Shown here: piece by piece, positions 12,001-17,095 of the stretch
Numbering within the stretch: the first letter of the stretch is position 1
How the letters are laid out: each line of letters starts with the position of its first letter
Assembly: GCA_004556155.1 (NCBI GenBank)
Contig: SFIM01000002.1
Coordinates: 62,001-126,000 of the forward strand
DNA length: 64,000 nucleotides
Direction: 5' to 3'
From: Clostridiales bacterium
Lineage (GTDB): Bacteria > Bacillota > Clostridia > Christensenellales > Aristaeellaceae
The notes under the pieces: generated by a model
Databases searched by the model: none
Told to the model about the DNA's origin: nothing
What the model saw: only the letters and a program-made list of their open reading frames with translations
Made by a program: the position numbers and the translations under genes

Positions 12001-13522
12001 CCGTACCACCCGCAAAGGTGAAGCCGGTGATTTCGTACTGGTCATCACTGCTTACGTTAAAGCCGCTACCGCCGGAGGTATCGCTATGATGGAGATAATA
12101 GTTCTTTTCATTATAAGTCGTATCGTAGGCGCCGCCCGGGAGGCTCTCTACATAGTAGTAAGCCGTTTCCGTTTCTTGCGTCTCGTTTGCACTGGTGTAG
12201 GGATCATAGAACGACTTGTTCGCGCTCGGCATTCTATCAATGCTGACCTGATAAGTATCGCCGTTTTTAGACGTGCGCCAATCCGTCGTGCCATTAATAT
12301 TCTTGGGCCACTGGTTGGTTACGTTCGCATCCCATTTGGCTTTAATGGTATGAACCACATTCCAGCTGGTTCCCTCTTGCTTGCCGCAAATTACAGAGGT
12401 GCCGCCGTTTTCCGGATAGCAACCGCCATAATAAGTATAGCCGTTCCACCAATCGCCCTCTTTTCTTTTATAGGTATGCGTATGCGATTCCTGTCTATAG
12501 AACGAGATGGTATACACATCGCGCTTATAATACACATCCACAATCGTCGAGCCGTTGCCCGCGATGGTCTGCTGCCTAATGTTCTGCGCGGTGAAGCCGG
12601 TATAGCTCTTCGCCGCCGCGCTGGTCTGCGCGCCGGTGGTGCCGGTCTTGGTTTCGGATTTCGCATAGGAATACTCATTGTCATTGGCGTTTTCCAGCCA
12701 ATGAATGACGGTGTAGCGCGTATTGGTATTGGCCGTCCAGACGGCGTAAAGCGTCAGCTCCTGACCGAGCTGCTGCCCGAAGGCGAACGCCGCGCCGCCG
12801 ATGGTCTGCGACCAGTGGTCGAAGGTATAGCCGGGGCGGGTGGGGGCGGCGGGCGCGGTGGTCGTGCCGTTGCCCTTTACGAACGCGGGCTCGACATAGG
12901 TGCCGCCCTGAGAATCAAAGGTGATCCAGTGACCATCTTTAACTACCGCCTTCAGCGTAACATCCTTGCCCTCAAGTTTGACCTCAGAAATCAGCGGGTC
13001 ATCTTCATTGCCCGTGTAATTCCAGCCGATAATGGATTGTTCATTGCCGACAGGATAGGTCACGCCCTCCGTGGAAATCGTGTCGCCGTTCGCGCCCTTC
13101 TTCGTGACCATGACTTCGCCACTCGGATTGGTGAAGAACACGAAGTTCACGTCCACAAACTGGGCGTTGACGGTGACGGTAAAAGAGGCGCTGCCGACGG
13201 ACGCGGTGATGGGGAAGGTAAGCTGGTTTCCACTTTCGTCAAACCAGCCGACGAATTCCTTGTCCGCTTTCGGCGTGCCGGGATTGTTGAGGGTTTCGCC
13301 GTTCTTGAGAATCTGGCGAGCGAATTCCTCCGTGCCATTCATAAAGACATAGGTAACAGTAGCCACCGGCGGCTTCACGATGCTGAACAGCGAAAGGCCA
13401 TCACTGGTCTGCGTGCCGCCGGAGACGGGCACGATGGCCGCCAGCGCGTCCATGGGCGCGCAGCTGATGAGCATGATCAGCGTCATCAGCAGGGCAAGAC
13501 CCCTACGAAGCTTGTTTTCCAT
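47..13522 (-). CDS. Giant secreted multidomain repeat protein (InlB-B / MBG / DUF11 / Cna-B / MucBP-like)
   Basis: A 4491-residue protein with an N-terminal signal peptide (about residues 1-29, ending ALA). Residues about 50-990 hold InlB-B/Listeria-Bacteroides type repeats, seen as recurring GYTFxxW and LYAxW patterns. Residues about 1000-1890, 2085-3060 and 3585-3970 hold MBG-type repeats built on the phrase KTYDGTPLT. DUF11-like stretches (GDxIEYxITVKN) lie at about 1895-2000, 3060-3580 and 3975-4220. A Cna-B-like domain near 4230 is followed by MucBP-like repeats to about 4475. No LPXTG motif or C-terminal membrane helix is present; the chain ends in a short acidic tail finishing GECFE. 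The start is preceded by GGGGAGG. It is last in a three-gene secreted operon. A role in adhesion to mucin, glycans or other cells is inferred from the modules; the ligand and the mode of anchoring are unknown. Confidence 0.85.
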   Translation of the reverse strand: MENKLRRGLALLMTLIMLISCAPMDALAAIVPVSGGTQTSDGLSLFSIVKPPVATVTYVFMNGTEEFARQILKNGETLNNPGTPKADKEFVGWFDESGNQLTFPITASVGSASFTVTVNAQFVDVNFVFFTNPSGEVMVTKKGANGDTISTEGVTYPVGNEQSIIGWNYTGNEDDPLISEVKLEGKDVTLKAVVKDGHWITFDSQGGTYVEPAFVKGNGTTTAPAAPTRPGYTFDHWSQTIGGAAFAFGQQLGQELTLYAVWTANTNTRYTVIHWLENANDNEYSYAKSETKTGTTGAQTSAAAKSYTGFTAQNIRQQTIAGNGSTIVDVYYKRDVYTISFYRQESHTHTYKRKEGDWWNGYTYYGGCYPENGGTSVICGKQEGTSWNVVHTIKAKWDANVTNQWPKNINGTTDWRTSKNGDTYQVSIDRMPSANKSFYDPYTSANETQETETAYYYVESLPGGAYDTTYNEKNYYLHHSDTSGGSGFNVSSDDQYEITGFTFAGGTAIGNDYDGAKFYYTRNSYNIIYINNGVQDKVVSKLYEESIADAGSYTPTVKPAGMEDYVFGGWYADPSGKQEYVFTGETMPAQNVTVYAKWNKPVYNGTIYLTIEGTGSSITLSVPKGDTIETALNEKQAEIMAQVGKGYTWRGWRTGKDGTGEPFNPQTQITTDVILYPYYTKDGTFTVEYVSGKNDVTAPVDGKSYAEDSFADLMSPGKLVADDGEYFLGWSDGAATYQPRDKYQIKSNHADERNVITLTAQWGARPAGTTLTYKANGGAGEDVVKNLANNETVTTIANPFSRVGYTFKGWDTNPKGEGSIAPDTQVQVDNNGGENVLYAIWTANTDTKYTVEFYYQNVDGTYTLNHSDKRTATTDTEVSVTADDKAAKENNKYVFEADNKNNVLSGNVAGNGSLVLKLYFKLNTASYTIHHYLNGTTVKVADDQTGAKTIGETLTANKSDALYPAYAAAEVASYAPSQTITIAADESENVITVYYTMPLTIKAKDASKTYDGDPLTQPDFTMEGLVNGDTKENFSLSMTAASTITNAGSTPNEIDESTVKYNGGAIPSYYNVSYKPGTLTVNKASATVTITGVNETAVYDGKQHEANGYNYSFTGKPGQITISLKPNVLAIARRTDVGTTNMGLTKDSFTVTSANYDVTIKTVNDGYVTITPVTDKVTVTVTENGAIVTYDGNEHSVKGYKSMTADNKLYDVATSVKETETAAWTAKGTNAGEYPVGVAAGDFTNTNPNFTNVEFKIVDGTLKINPITEKTITITANSKEKTYDGTPLTDNGFTFTEGVLKNGDVLTAVVEGSATNVGDEGKNVVKSYKVMRGNVDVTGNYTFTDSVDGTLTINKRTVTLESKGGSKEYDGTPLTKPDVTVGSDGFVAGEVTDVKATGSVTFVHEGEVTNAITYTEGANFKGTNYTISKEEGKLSITQRTGEGKTITVTANSDEKVYDGAPLTNNGFTHAGALVEGDVLTAVVEGSQTDVGVGDNVVKSYKVMRGETDVTTSYTFADSVKGALTVTLRDVTFTGESKSLPYTGGMQSITGITQSGLVEGHRYEGLTYKAEGQNVDSYDGAFSGDVVIKDAQGNDVTKNYNVTKTPGKLTITNASFTVTFTGENAEKVYNGKEQSITGITVAGLKTGHRYEGLTYEAKGTDKGEYVGAFTGMVKILDENNVDVTQNYAVTQTPGKLTITAVETEVVVTIEGDKKAFTYDGTEHSAENYKVVRISNELYKEKDFTFTGTAEVKGTNANTYPMGLKEGNFQNTSNNFKNVRFVVTDGELVINKRPVKVTAEKLEYAYNYANPVAHPAEGVARCTVEAANGNRGLLAGDALNADVLYDGQSTQTLIGVYQAVAQIAAAKITNADGDVTANYTIEKVDSTLTIKGNDPIDPGKETTSVQTNYTVGDVIEYKITVKNVSKDEATNVVVTDSMAEIQDSASYTVSDDRHTATIASIPAGGTVLVYARHTVTAEDVENAYAGDANGSLTNVANIKFGDWNKDVEGDHDKLNDTYEYVVRYYWNNYTSVQPHEEKKLIARVGTEVTEEPAAIEGYTPVSADSRKLTISADQSKNVIEFYYYKNVALTANSKTETYDGTVKSVSDFTIEGENKDQDDQTIAADFSAITVGAQGIDAGEYPADFAENTVGTVDATGRYIVTAANNGKLVINPVTGQLIIITANSARKTYDGTPLTDNGFTFTEGVLADGDVLTAVVEGSATNVGDEGKNVVKSYAVKRGETDVTKNYTFGNSIDGKLTINKRKVTLKSADLSKTYDGTPLVNGKTALATEDGFVSGEGATYTFTGSQTVVGSSANAFTYTLNEGTNAGNYEVAKTEGTLTVTQNEKAITITANSHSWEYDGQAHSDGGYTVEYDGKTYKVEAGETATLPTGDVVKAKITKTVTNVSDSAAGNNTIDELTIVNAAGEDTKGQYKTVTLIPGTLTITKRGAGEEKVKITAADNTVEYDGQPHGAKLNAANQIEVGTSFTVTNLAEGHSVKTLAIEGSETDAGVYADKLVPGKAVIVDGNGVEVTANYDITYVPGTLTITKRGAGDMKVVLTAADNTVVYDGQSHGAKLNAAGEIEAGVSYTITNLANGHKVQSVVISGRETAVGEYENRLVPSGAKIVDAAGNDVTRNYVVGYKNGKLTITSPDTVIVTIRGNKDTVEYDGQKHEVNGYEVVSISNTLYTEADFGFADGATAHAEGTDAGEYPMNLTKDSFVNRNANFSAVTFVVTDGGLTITKRGAGENKVKITAADNTVNYDGQPHGAKLNAAGQIEVNVSYTTEYLAPGHKVQTVAIDGSETMVGVYEGRLVPKTAIIVDKNDNDVTENYVITYVPGTLEIRKNETEIKVTANSHTWEYDGQAHSDGGYTVNYNGVDYPVAAGEFATLPTGDKVTATVDGSVTNVADSADDNNVVTNVTITNKAGAVVNDQYKTITRVNGGLKITRRGDSEDEDKKVRIIAEPNTVEYDGNAHGAKLNAANQIEVGTSYTTARLVDGHYVDETTLGITGSQTNVGVYEEELKPAVKAGATRIVILDAKGNDVTDNYALTLVNATLTITGDKLIPDKKAEDENIESNYNLGDKIEFTITVKNVSIYDVENVIATDANAEIKAGNGYTVSADKHTATIAIIAAKSEIRIKALHTVTSEDILAGKVGNVANVTWKDGETTVTKTVDDDTTKLTPPDVKLTVTKTSDWEGKATGAKPELGTKITYTITVKNDGNVPYTNVNFTDLLQNSDASVTGEIPTYGTLPVNEEKSFTVEYIVTEADLLKESINNKVTAEADEIEYTYYEGETEKTGKATPKGEDEVTDRTDDAKASTISTKTTTSTPANEKGYELGETITYDIVVTNDGNLTVTSIEVVDNLEGAEIKAGSGYDVVNGKAVIAELKPGESVTVKVEYVVTEADVLAGKVVNNATVTGKGPGTDPEPDEPGTDDPTDEPKATLEIVKAVEGDPKNGTSYALGEKITYTLTVKVGADNNVTVKDIRVIDTLLTKANVDSGAVEIKGGYTLNATGEIELPDMAPGADDVVITYTYKVQESDLGSGKYGSVHNAAKVQGTTPDLDPENPNPKPDDPKDGDDNDTPTSIRLIITAKDNLGVEYDGQPHGAKLNDKGEIEAGTSYTITNLADGHKVQSVVISGSETAVGEYENRLVPSGAKIVDAAGNDVTSHYEIKYVPGNLKITQSTKELKVTANNGEWVYDGKQHSDGGYTVTYGNESYTVKAGESATLSTGDKVTAVVKGQVKDVDDTKAGNNEIVEWSVEHRDFYNNVTPANGTLTITPRKVTLKSDGGSKKYDGTPLTKPEVTVTGDGFVVGEVTGITATGSVTYVSQGEVDNLITFTKNEGFKDSNYEIKEIIGKLSIEALDVTIIITGPSAIREYKPGVTHTIVTGGSELDFVYGSDKVDGKIGVEGMLEGDKILPGTLKHTLEGMYVGEYEGVFTLFDSNGKKADKPTVMHDGVDVTENYKFSYNPGKLTITGKHMEGGKEVENEVPEKNYLLGQKIPFTITVRSVSKDELKDVTVTDPTATILPDRNTANPAYTVSEDEHTATITSLAPEAEVIVYAEHEVTEDDIINRYTNEATINWGNDEVKVSKTPSIEEENPEAELVKEIVLQDGQDENHKFKLGETVYFKITVTNTGNVTLNEYEVKEVLPGAAFIDGTGYTLNNDKTVATIEKMEPVKDGQEAPDSNQIVLYAQYNIKEEDLGNKELKNIVTADNSKPGEVPIPVDEAKSVSGQKIWKDEGNAFNTRPASITLTLMRKLGQNGAAEQYRTMQLGSNGSWRYSFDHLPKHDAQENEYFYWVVEEPVTGYDTAYETKDESHCDIVNNLQTYTLTIHYWQHKLGDTKMEQAFPDYVATLYYKQPYDVESPEREGIILDDMSQARISGTMPAHDLVIDVYYHRIAYRLTIHYIYQDGTMAHEDYTWTYWFNSTYNVPSPIIPGFTPSIDVIAGRMPSHGLELTVVYVGDSEIVIPDEDTSLGFKSYLNAGECFE

Positions 13523-13598
13523 AAGAAATTAATCCTCCCCATGAAATTCAGGTAAGCCAGTGCGCCGGGGCAATGGGCCGGGGCGCAAGCAGGCAGAA

Positions 13599-14750
13599 TT
13601 ACTTGGCGGCTTCAGCAAGCAGCTCATCCGCAACGATAACGCCATTGATCGTTACCGCCACGCGATAATAATCGGTGTAATTGGCTTCCGTCACGGTGAC
13701 GGCATAGCTGGCACTGACAGCGCCGGAGATATCGGCCCAGGAGGCGTTATCCGGGCTGGACTGCCACTGGAGGGTGTAAACGGTATCCTCATAGCCATGG
13801 AGGACGGCGTAGAGGGTGACGGTATCGCCGAAGGTGACGTACTCGCCATCATAGGAGACATAGACGGATACGGAGCGCTCGGCGCTGAGCTTATCCTGAA
13901 TGACGCCCAGCAGACGAGCGTTATCGGGCAGGTCATTCTCGGTGATGTTTTCCGGCTGCTCGGGGACGGGGGTGGCGGCAGGCTGCGCAAAGGCAACGCC
14001 GCGGACATGATCACGATGGAGATAGCCGGAGAAGCCGTGAGCCTCGACCTTGGCCCAATCGCCCTCGGTGGAGAAGACCTTGATGGCTGCGCCATTGGGG
14101 ACGGTGAAGACGACGGGGCTATCGGCATCGGGCGCGGCATGAACTTCCGCGTTGCCAACGGCGATGGGGCCGTCATAGGGCTTGGGCGTTTCGGTGGGCT
14201 CGATCACGGGCTCCTCGGTGGGCTCGACCACGGGCTCCTCAGTGGGCTCAGCGGTGGGTTCTTCGGTAGGCTCGATCACGGGCTCCTCGGTGGGCTCGAT
14301 CACGGGCTCCTCGGTGGGCTCGACGACGGGCTCCTCGGTGGGCTCGATCACGGGCTCTTCGGTAGGCTCGATCGCGGGCTCCTCGGTGGGCTCAGTGACG
14401 GGCTCCTCGGTAGGCTCGACCACGGGCTCTTCGGTGGGCTCGACGACGGGCTCTTCGGTGGGCTCGACGATGGGCTCCTCGGTGGGCTCGATCACGGGCT
14501 CCTCGGTGGGCTCGACAACGGGCTCCTCGGTGGGCTCGACAACGGGCTCCTCGGTGGGCTCGGCAGTCGGTTCCGCGGTAAGCTCAGCCGTTGGCTCGGC
14601 CGTGACTACGGGAGTCTCGGTAGGACGATGCTTGACGGAAGGCAGGCGGTAGGGATCGGAAGCAATGATCTTGCTTGCAACCGCAGCGCCCACCAGCATC
14701 AGCGCCAGGATACTGGCCAGGATGATCGCCATTTTCTTTTTCTGATTCAT
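13599..14750 (-). CDS. Membrane-anchored SH3b / Ig-like surface protein with PTEEP repeat stalk
   Basis: 383 residues. A basic N-terminus (MNQKKK) and one hydrophobic helix at about 7-25 act as signal or anchor. Residues 64-183 are 15 copies of the 8-residue unit EPTEEPVV and variants, an extended acidic proline-rich stalk. An SH3b-like domain follows at about 188-252 (NAEVHAAPDADSPVV, then GDWAKVEA), of the kind that binds cell-wall peptides. The last 100 residues form an Ig-like beta domain (YTLQWQSSPDNASW) that resembles the whole mature part of the next gene upstream. AAGGAGA lies 9 bases before the ATG. It sits between the small Ig-like protein and the giant repeat protein on one strand, so the three probably make one surface assembly. 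No enzyme signature was seen. Confidence 0.8.
   Translation of the reverse strand: MNQKKKMAIILASILALMLVGAAVASKIIASDPYRLPSVKHRPTETPVVTAEPTAELTAEPTAEPTEEPVVEPTEEPVVEPTEEPVIEPTEEPIVEPTEEPVVEPTEEPVVEPTEEPVTEPTEEPAIEPTEEPVIEPTEEPVVEPTEEPVIEPTEEPVIEPTEEPTAEPTEEPVVEPTEEPVIEPTETPKPYDGPIAVGNAEVHAAPDADSPVVFTVPNGAAIKVFSTEGDWAKVEAHGFSGYLHRDHVRGVAFAQPAATPVPEQPENITENDLPDNARLLGVIQDKLSAERSVSVYVSYDGEYVTFGDTVTLYAVLHGYEDTVYTLQWQSSPDNASWADISGAVSASYAVTVTEANYTDYYRVAVTINGVIVADELLAEAAK
14202..14561 (-). repeat. 24-bp in-frame tandem repeat (15 copies)
   Basis: Fifteen consecutive near-identical 24-base units encode EPTEEP plus two variable residues (VV, VI, IV, VT, AI or TA). The units keep frame. Variation is concentrated in codons 7 and 8 of each unit, as expected of a stalk that grows and shrinks by slippage or recombination. 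Confidence 0.9.
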
Positions 14751-14828
14751 GATTCGACGTCTCCTTACTATATGAAAGATTGAATTTATATGGCAACAGC
14801 GAAGCCGGGGGCTTCACATGGGCACGGG

Positions 14829-15179
14829 TTACTCGGCGGGCTCAACCGCCTCGAGGACTACACGATAGCTGCGGGACACGGTGGAGGAAGTGAGCTCCAT
14901 CTCGTAGCGCAGGCCGCCTTCCTGGATGGTCTTCCAGCCCTCGCCAGCATTGGCTTGCCAGATGATGTTGTAGGGCATATTGGCGTTATCGATAGAAGCG
15001 TAAAGCTGCACGGTATCACCATAGTACAGATCGCCGCTGTCCTTGCCCACCAGACCAACGATGACGTTGGCGGAGAACTGAGGATCATCCGCGTGGGCGA
15101 CGATACCGTTTCCGCCCCAGCAGACAACCGCGGCAAAAGCCATCAGCGCGACCAGAATGAGAGCTAAGGTTCTTTTCAT
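14829..15179 (-). CDS. Small secreted Ig-like protein
   Basis: 116 residues from the ATG at 15179, chosen because AAGGAGG lies just upstream; the longer frame to 15221 has no ribosome site. A signal peptide (about residues 1-30, MKRTLALILVALMAFAA, ending AHA) leads to one beta-rich domain with YGDTVQLYASI and YNIIWQANAGEGW. This domain aligns by eye with the C-terminal Ig-like domain of the downstream SH3b protein (FGDTVTLYAVL, YTLQWQSS). It is the first gene of the surface operon, behind its own promoter. The family is not one I can name, and a structural or ligand-binding role is inference. Confidence 0.75.
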   Translation of the reverse strand: MKRTLALILVALMAFAAVVCWGGNGIVAHADDPQFSANVIVGLVGKDSGDLYYGDTVQLYASIDNANMPYNIIWQANAGEGWKTIQEGGLRYEMELTSSTVSRSYRVVLEAVEPAE

Positions 15180-15243
15180 GACAGGTACCTCCTTGATAAC
15201 TAATGCTTGGCACATATCCATACCTTTTCCAGCCTACAGAAAA

Positions 15244-15276
15244 ATTATAGCCAGCATTGGTTACGCAGTCGGTTAC
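15244..15276 (-). promoter_or_regulatory. Promoter of the surface operon with activator-type direct repeats
   Basis: On the minus strand a TATAAT -10 (15244-15249) has only a poor -35 (CCGACT, 15267-15272). The -35 region is covered by two direct copies of GTAACC (15259-15264 and 15271-15276) spaced 12 bp apart. A weak -35 overlapped by direct repeats is the usual layout for SARP/BTAD activators. The 9-mer CGGTTACAT (plus strand, 15270-15278) recurs at the regulator's own promoter. Binding is inferred. Confidence 0.5.
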
Positions 15277-15313
15277 ATCTGTCAGGGCTTAGCCCCAGAT
15301 GGGCACAAGAGTG

Positions 15314-16537
15314 TTAATATTCTTTTACATTTTCCTTACAATACTTTTCCTCGCTGCTGAGCGGGCCGACGCGGTAATTAAAGGCGACGGTGGAGTTGGG
15401 ATACTTGCGGTAAAAGAGGCGCTTGATGCGCTCCATAACCAGGTTGCCCGTGGCGTAATTGACGGTGGGCAGTAGCAGCGCAATGATGGCGGGCGAAACG
15501 TGGGTGATGGTATCCCCCTTTCGAAGATTTGTGCGCAGAATCTCCAGCAGACCGTTGACAACATTGTTCTGCTTGATGCTGTTTACGTTGGGATCATTGG
15601 GGTTTCCTACCATAATAATGGCAAGGAACATGGTCGATCCCAGGCGCTCCAAATTGCGCATTTGCAGGTTGTAAATTTCCTTAAAGACGGCATATTCGCA
15701 GATGAACGCGCCGCGCTGCTCACCGCTTTCCATCAGCTCTCGGCGGATGGAATCAAGGTTAAAATCCAACGTTTTTCCGGCGTGAACAATCTGCTTGTAA
15801 AACTCCTGCATATCGTCACTGGGCTGGATGCCAAGATAACGATAGTTGAGGTGCATAACGTGTTTGTACTGAATCAGCGCGTCGCTGGTGCGGTTGGTCT
15901 TGATCAAAGCCGTCATCAATTCCATGTGAAGACGGTCGTCAAACTGATCGACATCCAGCGCGGAACGGCAAACAGTGGCAACCTCCTCATAGTTTTCGTC
16001 GGCCTTAAGCATCTCGACATAGGCGTACACGGCGGACATATATTTGTTATGCAGCAATGTGCCGCGAGCCAGCGCCCAATCGCACTGCTCGTTGGCATAC
16101 AAAAGATCGCCCGTATAGAGACGAAGAAGATCGGCATACCAGGCACGCTGCTGAAAGGGCGTGGTGCCCGGCGCGCCAAGGTGATCAAAGAGCTCCTCAA
16201 TTTCATATACGTCCACCGTCATATTTGGCAGGCTTTTCCAATGATAAGCGCCGCGATCGGCGACAATGCACGCGCCCATGCCCGGATAAATCTGGTTCAA
16301 AATGATGCGTAGACGGCTAACCAGCGTTTTGAGTGCATTTTCGGGATTAGCGCTGTGATCATCGGCCCATAGAGTGCCTAAAATGCGATAATTGGGAACG
16401 CTCTGTCCGCCGTTTAAGATCAAATACTGCATCAGCGCCACGCCCTTGCGGGATTTGGCCAGTAGCTGATTCGCCTCCTGCGTATCAATATAAATTGCAA
16501 AGGTGTTCATCAATTGAATCCGGATGGATGTGTCCAC
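15314..16537 (-). CDS. BTAD-family transcriptional regulator with degenerate GGDEF-like C-terminus
   Basis: 407 residues from the GTG at 16537, which follows AAGGAGGG at good spacing; the ATG 16 codons upstream has no such site. Residues about 5-100 form an OmpR/PhoB-type winged helix, and about 105-245 the bacterial transcriptional activation (BTAD) domain typical of SARP-like activators. The last 130 residues read like a GGDEF fold (LRKGD, then IIALLLPT, then VMERIKRLF), but the RxGGDEF signature is replaced by HVSPAII, so it should not make cyclic di-GMP and may bind a ligand. It lies directly upstream of the three-gene surface operon on the same strand and shares a promoter motif with it. 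Activation of that operon is inferred. Confidence 0.8.
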   Translation of the reverse strand: MDTSIRIQLMNTFAIYIDTQEANQLLAKSRKGVALMQYLILNGGQSVPNYRILGTLWADDHSANPENALKTLVSRLRIILNQIYPGMGACIVADRGAYHWKSLPNMTVDVYEIEELFDHLGAPGTTPFQQRAWYADLLRLYTGDLLYANEQCDWALARGTLLHNKYMSAVYAYVEMLKADENYEEVATVCRSALDVDQFDDRLHMELMTALIKTNRTSDALIQYKHVMHLNYRYLGIQPSDDMQEFYKQIVHAGKTLDFNLDSIRRELMESGEQRGAFICEYAVFKEIYNLQMRNLERLGSTMFLAIIMVGNPNDPNVNSIKQNNVVNGLLEILRTNLRKGDTITHVSPAIIALLLPTVNYATGNLVMERIKRLFYRKYPNSTVAFNYRVGPLSSEEKYCKENVKEY

Positions 16538-16638
16538 GGGTAAGATCCCTCCTTGGCATCCTTTATGTGTCATTCCATTGTTCAAGAATCGCCGTTTCGT
16601 GGTGTGGCATATGCAGATGACAGGATGCTTTGATTAAC

Positions 16639-16673
16639 GGTTACATTTTACCACAAAAAAGGTTGTGAATCAA
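16639..16673 (-). promoter_or_regulatory. Promoter of the BTAD regulator
   Basis: Minus-strand TTGATT (16668-16673), 17-bp spacer, TAAAAT (16645-16650). The spacer is an imperfect palindrome, CACAA...TTGTG. GTAACC (16639-16644) lies just downstream of the -10 and is part of the 9-mer shared with the surface-operon promoter, which suggests autoregulation. Confidence 0.6.
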
Positions 16674-17030
16674 TAAGATTGAGATTTAAGCCAAATATTT
16701 TCTCGCATATTATGGTTATAAATCATACGTTATATTGCATCTTTACGGGATATCCCTCCAGTTATTCTATTTTTGAATAACAACAAGTAACAAAATGATG
16801 TATCTTTTTGCATTTTTAGTTTGGCAATTAATGGAATACTCAAGCAAGCAAGGCAGGGCAGGTTGCCAATGCACGTAATCATTCAATTCATCATTTTAAA
16901 TTCTATAATCTATTATTTCCATACCATAGTTTGTTATTTTTAAATTTAATTTGTAAAAAGTATATCCTTTTCGTTCCCCATTTCAATTTTTATATGTTAC
17001 GGGAGTTTACGGCGTAGCGATGGCAAAGTC

Positions 17031-17059
17031 TTCATTTTCACCTGTTATTATGCTATAAT
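17031..17059 (+). promoter_or_regulatory. Promoter of the MMPL gene (extended -10)
   Basis: TGCTATAAT is an extended -10 (hexamer 17054-17059) with a weak TTCATT at 17031-17036 and a 17-bp spacer. It lies about 35 bases before the start codon. Confidence 0.6.
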
Positions 17060-17095
17060 TACAGATGTATTTTGATATAAAGGAGACAATTCTGA

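Larger units (their letters stand above)
16538..17095. other. AT-rich divergent intergenic region
   Basis: The 558 bp between the BTAD regulator and the MMPL gene are markedly AT-rich against the GC-rich genes. They hold the promoters of both. From about 16680 to 17025 I saw no credible reading frame, RNA gene or hairpin with a T-run. Confidence 0.7.

Noticed and set aside
13522..13598. Hairpin between the SH3b gene and the giant gene
   Set aside because: The GC-rich bases near 13560-13590 can pair only in short segments and no T-run follows on the minus strand.
14202..14561. Possible CRISPR array
   Set aside because: The units are contiguous with no spacers and keep the frame of a secreted protein.
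14182..14652. Plus-strand frame encoding GSSVGSTT repeats
   Set aside because: It is the complement of the 24-bp EPTEEP repeat and has no start signal.
16680..17025. Possible small RNA in the AT-rich gap
   Set aside because: No promoter and T-run hairpin pair could be found in either direction.
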